Counted from the stretch's first letter, positions 39,501 to 49,100 are shown. The stretch is 64,000 bases of DNA from Chamaesiphon sp. GL140_3_metabinner_129_sub (GCA_025358725.1 JANYIT010000185.1:1-64000); one strand, 5' to 3'. Numbers and translations are program-made. Notes: generated by a model not told the origin, from the sequence alone.

Positions 39501-41059
39501 TTAGTACAGTGTTGAGTGGCGAACAGCAAACACAGCTAGATAAAATCATTGCCCGTTACAACGATCGCACTCCAGAGTCAAAACGCCAGACTCAAGAGCA
39601 TCGCAAATATCTTGCCGATCCGCGCACGGTGTCTGGATTTACACCGCTACTCAAAGAAATGGTTTATCCGATCGTTACCGATCGAGCATCAGGTTCTAAA
39701 CTGTGGGATGTCGATGGCAACGAATATATCGATATCACCAATGGTTTCGGACTGAACTTCTTTGGTTGGTCTCCAGATTTTGTCACAGCAGCCGTCAAAG
39801 CTCAGCTAGACAAAGGGATTGAAATCGGCCCTCAGTCGCCCCTCGCAGGTAAAGTCGCCAAACTGGTTGCCGAATTTACGGGGATGGAACGAGTTGCTTT
39901 TTGTAATACTGGTTCCGAAGCTGTCATGGCAACATTCCGGCTTGCTCGTACCGTAACTGGGCGCGATCTAATTGCTACCTTCGCGGGAGACTACCACGGC
40001 ACATTTGACGAAGTACTGTACCGTCAAGGCGCGAAGTTGAAAACATTGCCAGCAGCCCCAGGCATTATGCCCTCAATGTTTGATAACCTCCTAGTATTGG
40101 ACTACAACGATCCCGCATCCTTGCAGATTCTCCGCGATCGAGCCGATGATCTAGCGGCGATCTTAGTTGAACCAGTTCGCAGCCGCGATCCAGACTTACA
40201 ACCCCACGAGTTTTTGCAGGATCTACGTCGTCTCACCGAGCAGTCGGGAACTGCATTGATCTTTGATGAAGTTGTGACTGGCTTTCGGGTTCACCCTGGC
40301 GGTGCTCAAGCTTATTTTAATATTCAGGCGGACATGGCAACCTACGGCAAGATCGTCGGCGGTGGCTTGCCGATCGGGATTGTGGCTGGTAAAGCTGAAT
40401 ATCTGGATGCCCTCGATGGTGGTTTCTGGCAGTACGGGGACAACTCGATCCCCGAAGTAGGCGTTACCTTCTTTGCAGGTACCTTCGTGCGCCATCCGAT
40501 GGCTTTAGCGGCAGCGGCAGCAGTTCTGCAAAAACTCAAGGAAGGTGGGCCAGAATTACAGCGATCTTTAGCTGACAAGGTGAATAAGTTTGCCACCCAT
40601 CTAAATCAACATTTCGATCGAGTCAAAGCACCGATCAAAATCGCTCATTTCAGTTCGTTATTTTATGTTAACTATCCCCACGAATTGCCCTATGCAAATC
40701 TGCTGTTCTATCTAATGCGAGAAAAGGGCGTACATGTCTGGGATCATCGCCCATGTTTCTTCACATTAGCGCATACGGATGAAGAAATTGAAGTTATCAT
40801 TCGTGCTTTTAAAGACAGTGTATCCGAACTCCAAGCCGCCGAATTTTTGCCAAGTGGGGCATCGCAGTCAATGCAAAAGAGCGACAGTAATAGCGATGGG
40901 CGAATTAAACTCGATTCTCATTCTGAGAGGCTCCGCCAACGAAATCAGCCGCCAAAACCAGGCGCAAGATTAGGTCGCGATCCAGATGGTAAACCTGCCT
41001 GGTATGGCCCCGATCCTAATTCCCCTGGGAAGTATTTAAAAATAGAAGAAGTCGTCTAA
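33530..41059 (+). CDS. Hybrid NRPS-PKS: C-terminal-lobe-only C, A, PCP, KS, AT(malonyl-type), ACP, class III aminotransferase (start likely 33530; track ORF begins at 33452)
   Basis: A: YINFTSGSTGKPKGVAIPHRA, NGYGPTEST, LTVNGKVDR; PCP: DIGGTSLLG; KS: TACSTS, EAHGTATPLGDP; AT: GHSIGE with HAFH; ACP: MGLDSLSLTQ; AMT: FCNTGSEAVMATFRLAR, LIFDEVVTGFR, TYGKIVGGGLPIG. Approximate nt: A 34318-35810, PCP 35850-36070, KS 36183-37460, AT 37746-38620, ACP 38930-39170, AMT 39560-40850. Confidence 0.95.
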   Translation: MSRKQFWLEQLRGFVGLTQIPIAKGSNLQRSIADTSQSLKLSLSSSNLLGCLAQQQAVEIETIITGAWALLLSRYSCAENVLFGTHIFCQQTEREDHPQPNLVSSDTILLMRVKVEPEQSLLPWLQELQSLRIELGNGDRHSLAQICQWSGIASPIDLCESLLVLEQVESEKEQRLLSEPIKYPLTLKIVAGQQLGLKLDYDPQRFEVAAIDRLLGHLHNLLEGMASNPHHSLADLSMLSESERHQLVVEWNDTRVDYPDKTIHQVFEEQVELTPDAIAAILPALDGGDTRLTYRELNDQSHKLAMFLQQMGVGTEVPVAMYLERSIETLVAILGILKAGGVYVPLDPASPQDRLALMLEDIQPPVLLTQSHLKDRLPPYPAQIVCLDADFDIQLPSVGGCSGSSNSSHLAYINFTSGSTGKPKGVAIPHRAVLRLIFGSQFTQLDRDRTLLQLAPISFDAATLEIWGALLHGGRCILFPGNGIPDPKVLGTIIQKYQVTTLWLTAALFNTIVAESPEVLVGVKELFTGGEALSPSHIRHAQAHLVGTQLINGYGPTESTTFTCCYRIPNPLSPELTSIPIGRPIANTQVYVLDDRSQPVPIGIPGELYIGGDGLASGYVNRPELTQERFVHHPFSDEPTARLYKTGDMVRYLPDGTIEFLGRKDEQVKIRGYRIELGEIESVLSQHETVRDAVVIVREDLPGHQRLVAYVTPNGNSPNLDLLSGYLSSQLAEYMIPTAIVVLDKLPLTVNGKVDRRSLPIPVNSHSEPNFVAASTVMEQNLADIWCGVLGLDRVGVEANFFDIGGTSLLGLQMVTRVQKQLDADFRGVKLYQYPTIRTLARFLDRIDSTHDRSIIQHGKSVRNRANLATTPATAPHNLVAPICDGVAIIGMVGRFPGANHIEELWQNLCAGADSNTFFTDLEIDPSIDQELRHDPNYVRARGIVEGAETFDAAFFGISPREAEVMDPQARVFLELAHQALETVGYDPDRYDGLIGLYAGSGQNTYFEKHISGRSEIINRLGEFQTMLANEKDFLTTRTSYKLGLTGPSLSINTACSTSLVAVIEAFQSLINHQCDMALAGGVSITTPQNRGYLYQEGSMLSPDGRCRPFDVNAQGTLFNSGAGIVVLKRLEDALEDGDRIYAVIKGVGMNNDGADKVSFTAPSVNGQAAAIAMAHANCGINPETITYIEAHGTATPLGDPIEIEALTLAFQLQTTARQFCAIGSIKGNIGHVVAAAGVAGIIKTALALDRQQIPPSLYFESPNPLINFADSPFFVNTQLKQWTTDRNPRRAGVSSFGVGGTNAHVVLEEAPVMTPSGPSRPCQLLLLSAKTATALEQATTNLHQYLTQSTESLADIAYTLQQGRKGFNYRRTIVCQDTAEAISALETLDVNRTATRHIELRNPEVVFMFPGQGSQYVNMGANLYQQETVFRTAVDRCADILMPLLGKDLRKILYPDPRHRESAADCLRQTQFTQPAIFTIEYALAQLWQSWGIYPAAAIGHSIGEFVAACLAGVFSLADGLKLVATRGRMMGEVPTGSMLSVRLPAAAVANRLTKEMSIAAINGPALCVVSGPTELVDSLQQQLEREQIICKPLHTSHAFHSPMMDSIIEPFAALVKNIQLSPPQIPFVSTVSATWITDEQATDYLYWANHLRATVRFAEGVQTLWQKPERVLLEIGPRTITATLARQQAKDLKRQIAISSLGSSADENAEWTSLIQAIGQLWRSGVEIDWAAFSADEYRQRIPLPTYPFDRQRYWIDPKPAPIDTPNLPPLPVETPAMPDDRAALPKISSVQHPVSAMTETRRNRLMPILQAALETNSGFDLSSADEVTTFLEMGLDSLSLTQVAIALKKQFKLKITFRNLLEDYPNLGTLADFLDENLPAEALPAPVAIAIDTTNRHQNGNGNVINPLPIMPSSTAIEGALVHHLQGVVRELARGVAQELALLGQTGVATAPTDTPVPSSKVLQTQPDTALAAPKKSSGPGAKIEKTVSTVLSGEQQTQLDKIIARYNDRTPESKRQTQEHRKYLADPRTVSGFTPLLKEMVYPIVTDRASGSKLWDVDGNEYIDITNGFGLNFFGWSPDFVTAAVKAQLDKGIEIGPQSPLAGKVAKLVAEFTGMERVAFCNTGSEAVMATFRLARTVTGRDLIATFAGDYHGTFDEVLYRQGAKLKTLPAAPGIMPSMFDNLLVLDYNDPASLQILRDRADDLAAILVEPVRSRDPDLQPHEFLQDLRRLTEQSGTALIFDEVVTGFRVHPGGAQAYFNIQADMATYGKIVGGGLPIGIVAGKAEYLDALDGGFWQYGDNSIPEVGVTFFAGTFVRHPMALAAAAAVLQKLKEGGPELQRSLADKVNKFATHLNQHFDRVKAPIKIAHFSSLFYVNYPHELPYANLLFYLMREKGVHVWDHRPCFFTLAHTDEEIEVIIRAFKDSVSELQAAEFLPSGASQSMQKSDSNSDGRIKLDSHSERLRQRNQPPKPGARLGRDPDGKPAWYGPDPNSPGKYLKIEEVV
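40913..40944 (+). repeat. Dispersed palindromic repeat inside the NRPS-PKS CDS
   Basis: gattctcattctgagaggctccgccaacgaaa. Confidence 0.8.
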
Positions 41060-41922
41060 TGATGAATCAAATTGTTAAAAGCTTAAAGCGAATTTTGCGT
41101 GGATTTGTAGAGAATACACCAATCCTGAGAGATTTCTACTATTATCATTGGCTATTTCCCAGAAACTCTAATCTTTTTCGAGGAGTTTTCGGATCTTTTG
41201 CTAAAGCTTCAGCCGCAGTTCCAGCTAGGACACCTTCTGGTTACGATTATGCCGATCTGCACAACACATCTCTGAAACAAAACCTCGATCTGGAAGAGAT
41301 TAGTAAATTTAAACAAATCGATTATCCAGTACTTGTGTGGCTTGGAGAAATATTTAAAGAGCGATCGACAGTATTTGATTTCGGCGGTAATACAGGGAGC
41401 AGTTATTACGCCTATCGCAACTATATTTCCTATCCTCCAGCAATTCAATGGTTAATCTGTGATGTCCCCTCAGCCGTTCAGGTGGGGAATGAACTCTTGA
41501 AACGGTTTAGCAGCCCAGGATTGTCATATACCACAGATATTGCTGATGCTGAGGGTTTCGATATCTTTCTGACCTGTGGCACTCTCCAATATCTAGAACC
41601 TTCCCTGTCAGAATTGTTAAGTCAACTCCAGTCGAAGCCACAGCATCTGATTATTAATCATGTTCCTTTCTATAATGGAGGCGAATATGTTACATTGCAA
41701 AATTTGTTAATTGTCGATCCGGTAAATCAAACCCAGATCGCCTCTTATACGCCCTATAAAATTCAAAATCGCGCTCATTTTATAGATTCAATTGAAAAGT
41801 TGGGTTATGAATTAGTGGATAGCTGGCAACAAAATCGAACTTGCTATATTCCATTCAAACCGGAACGCTTTGTAGATTTTTATCATGGATTCTATTTTCG
41901 TCTTCAACTGTTGAAACCCTAA
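41059..41922 (+). CDS. TIGR04325-type putative methyltransferase (copy 1)
   Basis: VFDFGGNTGSSYYAYRNYISYPPAIQW; start overlaps the previous stop (TAATG). Confidence 0.75.
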   Translation: MMNQIVKSLKRILRGFVENTPILRDFYYYHWLFPRNSNLFRGVFGSFAKASAAVPARTPSGYDYADLHNTSLKQNLDLEEISKFKQIDYPVLVWLGEIFKERSTVFDFGGNTGSSYYAYRNYISYPPAIQWLICDVPSAVQVGNELLKRFSSPGLSYTTDIADAEGFDIFLTCGTLQYLEPSLSELLSQLQSKPQHLIINHVPFYNGGEYVTLQNLLIVDPVNQTQIASYTPYKIQNRAHFIDSIEKLGYELVDSWQQNRTCYIPFKPERFVDFYHGFYFRLQLLKP

Positions 41923-41957
41923 TCCAGCTCAATCTCTCAACTTCCAACTCTTAGTGA

Positions 41958-42842
41958 ATGGCTGCCATGTCCCACTTTTCAAAAACAATTAAGCAAGTTT
42001 TCCGAAGCTTTGTAGAAAATACGCCTGTTCTCAAAGATTATTACTATTACCACTGGCTATTTACTAGAAATCCTAATCTTTATCGCTATGTTTTTGACTC
42101 CTTTGCTGAGGCACTAGCTGCCGTCCCTGAAGGTGCTTTAGCTGGTTATAACTATCGTGAATTCTACGAAGAAAGATTGAGAGATTTGCCGCAAGTCAAG
42201 CAACTCAAACCGATCGATTATCCGGTAATGCTTTGGCTCAGGCAAGCTTTTACCGATAGTTCTACTGTCTTTGATTTAGGTGGTGCGACAGGAGCAGGCT
42301 ATTATGCCTATCGTCAGTATATTTCTTTTCCTGAAGCCTTGCGCTGGAAAGTCTGTGAAGTGCCTAAACTTGTTGAGGTCTGTGAGGAGCTGATGGAGCT
42401 AATTCCTAGTCCTGGATTGGATCATACCACCAATATTTTGGATGCTGATGCAGAAATTTTCTTAAGTTGCGGCATGCTACAGTATTTTGAAGAATCTCTA
42501 GCTGATATGTTAGTAAAATGGTCGGTAAAACCTCGCCATTTAGTTATCAATCATGTACCATTTTACGATGGTGAAACTTACGTTACGTTGCAAAGGCCTT
42601 TACTAGTTCGTCCACAGGTTGATTTTGTTTCATATGTCCCTTTTAAGATTCAAAATAGAACCAAATTTATTAATGATTTGTTAGGATTGGGCTATGAGCT
42701 AGTTGATACTTGGCAGCAGGATCGCCAATGTTTTATCCCATTCCATCCAGAGCGATTTGTAGAGGCATTTCACGGATTTTATTTTCGGCATCGATCAGTT
42801 TCAACCAACGGTATGTCAGTCGGCTCAATCATTAGCGTTTGA
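41958..42842 (+). CDS. TIGR04325-type putative methyltransferase (copy 2)
   Basis: VFDLGGATGAGYYAYRQYISFPEALRWKVCEVP; clear full-length paralog of the upstream gene. Confidence 0.75.
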   Translation: MAAMSHFSKTIKQVFRSFVENTPVLKDYYYYHWLFTRNPNLYRYVFDSFAEALAAVPEGALAGYNYREFYEERLRDLPQVKQLKPIDYPVMLWLRQAFTDSSTVFDLGGATGAGYYAYRQYISFPEALRWKVCEVPKLVEVCEELMELIPSPGLDHTTNILDADAEIFLSCGMLQYFEESLADMLVKWSVKPRHLVINHVPFYDGETYVTLQRPLLVRPQVDFVSYVPFKIQNRTKFINDLLGLGYELVDTWQQDRQCFIPFHPERFVEAFHGFYFRHRSVSTNGMSVGSIISV

Positions 42843-42859
42843 GATTTAAGAGGTATTAT

Positions 42860-45800
42860 ATGAATTCATCGCTTAAAAACCAACAGCCAATTCTCTACCA
42901 GAGAGGCTCCGCCAACGAAACTACGGTTGATTTCGATCCGTTTGCTGAGGGCGAACTACTGTTCACCGCACCTGCGACGGAATCCCAAACAGAGATTTGG
43001 GCATCGGTACAGATGGGTAGTGAGGCTAATTGTGCTTATAATGAGTCTCAAACACTACGGTTGCGAGGAGTATTGGCTGTTGAGTCATTGCGATCGGCTC
43101 TACAACAACTGGTGCTGCGTCATGAGGCGTTGCGAATGACGATCAGTCCAGATGGAACTACGCTGTGTATCGCCGAATCCCTAGTGCTAGAAGTGCCAGC
43201 GATTGACTTGTCGGGGCTGAATCTGGCAGAGCGGGAAGCTAAAGTGGCAGAGATCCGGCTCGCAGCGGTAGAGTTACCTTTCAATCTAGAGCATGGGCCA
43301 TTATTTCGATCGCAGATTCTCAAGCTCGATCCTGAAGAACATTTAGTTATTATCACTGCTCATCATATTATCTGTGATGGCTGGTCATGGGCGGTAATGA
43401 TGCCCGATCTCGGTAACTTGTATTCAGCCTTAAAACAGGGAGAAATACCAGATCTAGATGAACCAGAACGGTTTAGTGCATATGCGATCGATCGAGCCGA
43501 TGCAGTCGATGATGAAGAATCGATCGCTACTGAAGCTTACTGGTTAGCACAATTTGCGGGATCGATACCCTTGGTAGATCTGCCTACGGATCGCCCCCGC
43601 CCTCCCCTGCGGACATTTAATTCGGCGCGGGAAGATTGGGATTTATCGCCAGTATTGGTTACTAGTCTGAAGCAACTTGGGACTAAATTTGGTTGTAGCT
43701 TTATGACAACGCTGTTGTCAGGGTTTGAAGTTTGGCTGTATCGTCTGACTGGACAGGACGATCTGGTGGTGGGGGTTTTAGCCGCAGGACAGGCAGCATC
43801 TGAGCTTTACAACTTGGTCGGACATTGTGTCAATATGTTACCGTTGCGAAGTCGGGTGGATGGGAAATCCTCCCTTAGCGAGTACCTGCAAACTCGTCGA
43901 TCGGCTGTTCTAGATGCCTACGACCATCAACAATTTACTTTTGGTAGTTTGGTTCAAAAGTTAGCAATTCCCCGCGATGCGAGTCGAATTCCGCTGGCTC
44001 CGGTATTGCTGAATATCGATCGAGGGTTGGACACCAGTAAGCTACCATTCGATGGGCTGGAGGTGGAGTTATACTCCAATCCCCGCACCTATGAAAACTT
44101 TGAATTGTTTGTTAATGCGACGGAATTTGCGGGTAAGGTAACGCTGGAATGTCAGTATAATACCAATTTGTTCGATGCCGAAACGATCCGTCGGCGGATG
44201 GCAGAATTGGAAATGCTGCTAGAAGGGATGGTTGCCGATCCAGATCGATCGATTGCAACACTACCGCTGTTACCAGTTTCCGAACAAAACCTATTAACTT
44301 TATGGAATCAAACCGAGGCATTCTATCCCCAAGATATTTGCATTCATCAATTAATTGAAGCACAGGTGGAACGCACACCTGACGCGATCGCGGTAGTTTT
44401 TGAAGATCTACAGCTTACCTATCAAGAACTCGATCGTCGCGCCAATCAACTCGCTCATTATCTCCAAACCTTGGGTGTGTGTTCCGAGGTATTAGTAGGA
44501 ATTAGCCTAGAGCGGACAACAGAAATGCTTGTGGCGATGCTAGGAGTGCTCAAAGCAGGTGGAGCTTATGTACCTGTAGATCCTACCTACCCCGAAGAGC
44601 GAATTGCGTTCATGCTTAAGGATGCTCAAATTTCAGTATTGTTAACTCACAGCGATCTATTAGATCGACTGCCACCGATCCAGACTCAAATCGTATGTCT
44701 CGATCGAGATGAAACAGCGATTTCCCAACAGTCGATCGATAATCCAGCTAATTCGATCTCGCCTGACAATCTCGCATATGTCATCTATACATCTGGTTCT
44801 ACAGGCACACCTAAAGGCGTGCAAGTACCACATCGAGGTGTGGTCAACTTTTTAACCACTATGCAGGCAAAACCTGGCATCGTCACAGGCGATGTGCTGC
44901 TTTCTGTCACCACTCTTTCTTTTGACATTGCTGTACTAGAACTACTTTTACCATTGACAGTTGGTGCAACTACAGTGCTAATTAGTCGTCAAGTGGCGAT
45001 GGATGGAGAGGCTTTGCTCAAAACGATCGAGAGTTGTAACTGTTCTTTCATGCAAGCAACTCCCGCAACTTGGCGAATTTTGCTCGCTGCGGGGTGGAAA
45101 GGCTCTCCACAACTCAAACTGCTGTGTGGTGGCGAAGCTTTAGCACCTAATCTTGCGAGAAAACTGGTAAAGCGGGCACAAAGTGTTTGGAATATGTATG
45201 GGCCGACAGAAACTACAATCTGGTCTACTTGCGATCGAATTGATGACGAGATCGCTACCAAACCGTCGATCGGCAAACCGATCGCCAATACCCAGATTTA
45301 TATACTAGATACCGATCAACAGCCAGTGCCTATTGGCATCCTTGGTGAAATGTACATTAGTGGTGCAGGCGTGGTGCGAGGGTACCTAAATCGTCCCGAA
45401 CTGACAGCCGAACGGTTTATCCACGATCCATTTGCCGACAACCAAAATGCGCGGATGTATCGAACTGGAGATCTTGCTCGGTTCTTGCCTAGTGGCAAAA
45501 TTGAATATTTGCAGCGGATCGATAACCAAGTCAAGTTTCGCGGCTTCCGCATTGAGTTAGGCGAAATAGAAGCGACGATCGCACTAGATCCCAACATTCA
45601 GGAAGTAGTAGTGATGGTACGGGAAGATATTCCCGATGAAAAAACATTAGTTGGCTATGTGGTGCTGGTGAATGGCGCAGACGCAGATCGGCAAATTCCC
45701 CAACTGCGACAGCTCCTCAAGGATAAACTGCCTGACTACATGGTACCTTCGCTCCTGATAAATTTGGCTCTGATGCCACTCACTCCAAATGGCAAAGTTG

Positions 45801-46153
45801 ATCGCCAAGCACTACCAAAACCCGATGGTACTCGACAACTAGCCGAAAAGTATGTAGCTCCTCGTAGCGAGATCGAGCAACAAATTGCGGATATCTGGGC
45901 ACAAGTGATGAATCTCGATCGGGTGGGTGTTCACGACAATTTCTTTGAGCTAGGGGGTTACTCTTTACTAGCAATTCAAGTAATTGCTCGATTAAGACAG
46001 ACTTTGCAGATCGAAATCAATCTGTCGAGCCTATTTGAACTACCAACTGTGGCAGATTTGGCAAATCGGGTAGAAACTTTGCGGTGGGCGGCACAAGGAA
46101 GACAGGTGACACAAAGCGATCTCACCGAAGATTATGAAGAGGGAGAGCTATGA
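42860..46153 (+). CDS. NRPS module C-A-PCP (A-domain pocket read by eye resembles glycine; start likely 42860)
   Basis: C: HHIICDGWS; A: YVIYTSGSTGTPKGVQVPHRG, MYGPTETTIWST, LTPNGKVDRQALP; PCP: FFELGGYSLLAIQV; acidic C-terminus SDLTEDYEEGEL. Confidence 0.95.
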   Translation: MNSSLKNQQPILYQRGSANETTVDFDPFAEGELLFTAPATESQTEIWASVQMGSEANCAYNESQTLRLRGVLAVESLRSALQQLVLRHEALRMTISPDGTTLCIAESLVLEVPAIDLSGLNLAEREAKVAEIRLAAVELPFNLEHGPLFRSQILKLDPEEHLVIITAHHIICDGWSWAVMMPDLGNLYSALKQGEIPDLDEPERFSAYAIDRADAVDDEESIATEAYWLAQFAGSIPLVDLPTDRPRPPLRTFNSAREDWDLSPVLVTSLKQLGTKFGCSFMTTLLSGFEVWLYRLTGQDDLVVGVLAAGQAASELYNLVGHCVNMLPLRSRVDGKSSLSEYLQTRRSAVLDAYDHQQFTFGSLVQKLAIPRDASRIPLAPVLLNIDRGLDTSKLPFDGLEVELYSNPRTYENFELFVNATEFAGKVTLECQYNTNLFDAETIRRRMAELEMLLEGMVADPDRSIATLPLLPVSEQNLLTLWNQTEAFYPQDICIHQLIEAQVERTPDAIAVVFEDLQLTYQELDRRANQLAHYLQTLGVCSEVLVGISLERTTEMLVAMLGVLKAGGAYVPVDPTYPEERIAFMLKDAQISVLLTHSDLLDRLPPIQTQIVCLDRDETAISQQSIDNPANSISPDNLAYVIYTSGSTGTPKGVQVPHRGVVNFLTTMQAKPGIVTGDVLLSVTTLSFDIAVLELLLPLTVGATTVLISRQVAMDGEALLKTIESCNCSFMQATPATWRILLAAGWKGSPQLKLLCGGEALAPNLARKLVKRAQSVWNMYGPTETTIWSTCDRIDDEIATKPSIGKPIANTQIYILDTDQQPVPIGILGEMYISGAGVVRGYLNRPELTAERFIHDPFADNQNARMYRTGDLARFLPSGKIEYLQRIDNQVKFRGFRIELGEIEATIALDPNIQEVVVMVREDIPDEKTLVGYVVLVNGADADRQIPQLRQLLKDKLPDYMVPSLLINLALMPLTPNGKVDRQALPKPDGTRQLAEKYVAPRSEIEQQIADIWAQVMNLDRVGVHDNFFELGGYSLLAIQVIARLRQTLQIEINLSSLFELPTVADLANRVETLRWAAQGRQVTQSDLTEDYEEGEL
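42889..42920 (+). repeat. Dispersed palindromic repeat inside the N-terminus of the second NRPS CDS
   Basis: aattctctaccagagaggctccgccaacgaaa, encoding RGSANE. Confidence 0.8.
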
Positions 46154-49100
46154 AAACATTAGATTGTCTCTTGGCGGAATTACGTCAGTGTGATGTCAAG
46201 CTGTGGGTAGAAGACGATCGCTTACGCTATCGCGCTGCCAAAAACTCACTTAATCCCGAACTGCTGTCTGAGTTAAAAACTCGCAAAGTAGAAATTATCA
46301 AGTTTCTGCATCAAGCTACCACTAGCAATTCGCAGCTTCCCCCGATCGGGCAAATCGATCGACAGGGGCACTTACCTTTGTCCTTTGCTCAACAGCGGTT
46401 CTGGTTCTTGCATCAGTTTGAGCCTGATAGTTCTTCTAACAATATGCCCGTTGTCGTGCGATTCACTGGATCGCTCAACGTTGCGGTGCTGGAGCAAAGC
46501 CTCCAAGCATTGGTTCGTCGTCATGAAGTGCTCCGCACCCATTTCCCACCTGTCGATGGACAACCTACTCAGGCGATTATCGTCGATCTGGATCTGAACC
46601 TACCAGTAATTGACCTTCGACAGATTCCTGTCGATCGACGCGATGCAGAAGCACTGCGACTCGCAACTGCGGAAGCTCATCGCCCTTTTAATTTGCTGGA
46701 GGGGCCGATCTTACGATTACTTTTGCTCCAGTTGAGCGATGATGAACATCTGCTGGTATGGAATATGCATTGCATGATTTGTGACGGGGCATCTTCTGAT
46801 GTATTCTATCGAGATTTCATCGCTCTTTATACTGCTTTTATCGCTGGCAAACCCTCACCCCTAGTAGACCTCCCTGTTCAATATGTCGATTTTGCCCATT
46901 GGCAACGCCAGTGGCTCCAAGGAGAAGTTTTGGAGTCCCAACTTAGCTACTGGAAGCAGAAACTAGCAGGTGTCTTACCTGCGATCCAGTTGCCGATCGA
47001 TCGTCCCCGTCCGCCGCTGGTCCAGACTTATCGGGGCGATCGAGCCGCCCGAATGCTACCAAAATCCTTGAACGCCAATCTCACTAGTCTGAGTCAAGAG
47101 TTAGGGGGAACCTTGTTCATGACACTGATTGCGGCCTTCGAGATCTTATTGCATCGTTACTCACAACAAGACGACATTCTGATTAGTTTTGCCAGTGCTG
47201 GTAGAGGTCAGGTGGAAACAGAAGGACTGATTGGGTTTTTCTCTAATACCTTAATCCAACGGATTAATTTTGAGGGGAATCCAACCTTCAGAGAGCTGTT
47301 TAACCGAGTCCGTGCAGCATCCCTTGAAGCTTACGCGCATCAAGATTTGCCTTTTGAAAAATTATTAGAAGAACTTAGCCCCGAACAAAACCAGAGTCGA
47401 TCGCCGTTATTTCAGGTTAAATTTGCGCTCAACCCCCCGTGGTCGAATGGACGAGGCATGGCATCTGTGCCGCTGCCCGATCTAACGATTACCTCGTTGT
47501 TTGGCTATATTTATCACGGCAAGACTAAATACGATCTGACCTTGGTCATGCGCGAACAGGACGAAGGATTGGGGTATGTATTCGACTACAACGCCGATCT
47601 ATTTGACTCCAGCACAATTAATCGAATGCTGGATCACTTCCAAAATTTGTTAGAAGGAATATTAGCCAATCCCGATCAACACCTGTCGGAATTACCCCTG
47701 TTGTCTCTCGCCGAACAACAACAACTGTTACAAAGCTGGGCCGAAACTAAAACTGCTCTCTCTCATCATAGCTTTGTACATGAGGCGTTTGAGGCTCAGG
47801 TCGAGCAGACTCCTGAGGCGATCGCCCTAGTCTACGAACAGACACAATTAACCTATCGAGAACTCAATTGTCAGGCTAACCAACTAGCCCACTATCTAAA
47901 ATCGGTAGGAGTTATTCCCAGCGCACATATAGGAATTTGTCTAGAGCGATCTCCAGCAGCGATCGTCACCTTACTCAGTATTCTGAAAATTGGGGGAACT
48001 TGTATTCCGATCGATCCGGCTACTCCAGATGCGCAAATTGCTGACATTTTAACGGATGCTCAGGCAAATATTTTAGTGATCCAATCTTCGCTCGATCGAG
48101 TAATAGATCCTTCAGTTAAGGCGATCGATCTAGATCGTAGTTGGGAGGCGATCTCACAACAACCTCAGACATCCCCCGATCTCCACTCCACCTCAGCCCA
48201 ACCAGCCTACATCCTTTACCCCAGCCAGACTGACAGTAAAGTGATCGGTGTAAGTCTTGGGCATCAAGGCATCATCCAACTCGCTAACTTAGGCGAGGGA
48301 ATAGAGCTAACTGGCGCAGATATATCGCTCCAGTCCAGTTCGCTTGCGTCTGAAGTCGCCGTATTTGAAATTTGGGGCAGTTTGCTCAATGGGGCAACTA
48401 TTGCCATCCTCCCTGGCAAATCAGCCGCCCACAGCGATTTAGGTAAGGTTCTACAACAACATCGGGTAACTACAGCATGGCTCCCAACTCGCTTGCTTCA
48501 CCAACTGGCGATCGAGCAAATTGAAGCCCTCAAATCACTGCGACAAATATTCACAGGCGGAGATGCTCTATCTCCTCAAGTAGTTAGTAAATTAGCCCAA
48601 GATCTGCCAGATTGCCAGTTAATTAACACCTATAGTTTGCCAGAAAATACGGGACTCACTTGCTACAATCCGGCGGTAATCCTTCCGTCTACCAACGCCT
48701 CAATTTCGATCGGTCGAGCTATTGCTCATTCGCAGACATTTATTCTTGATCGATACAATCAACCTGTGCCGATTGGCATAGTTGGTAATCTTTATATTGG
48801 TGGCGATAAACTAGCTCAGGATTATTTTAACCGCCCCGAACTGACAGCCAGCAAATTTATTAATCATCCTTTCGATCCAAAACCGGAAGCACGCCTCTAT
48901 CAGACCGGAGATCTGGCAAGGTACCTACCGGATGGCTCGATCGAACTCGTCGGACGAGCCGATGCGATTGCGAAGATTTACGGCTTACAGATTGAGGTTG
49001 CCAGAATTGAAACTGCTCTGAGCCAACATCCCGATATCTGGGAATCTTTAGTTGTCATCCAGCCAGATGCCGCAGCTCAGGAAATACTCACAGCATACAT

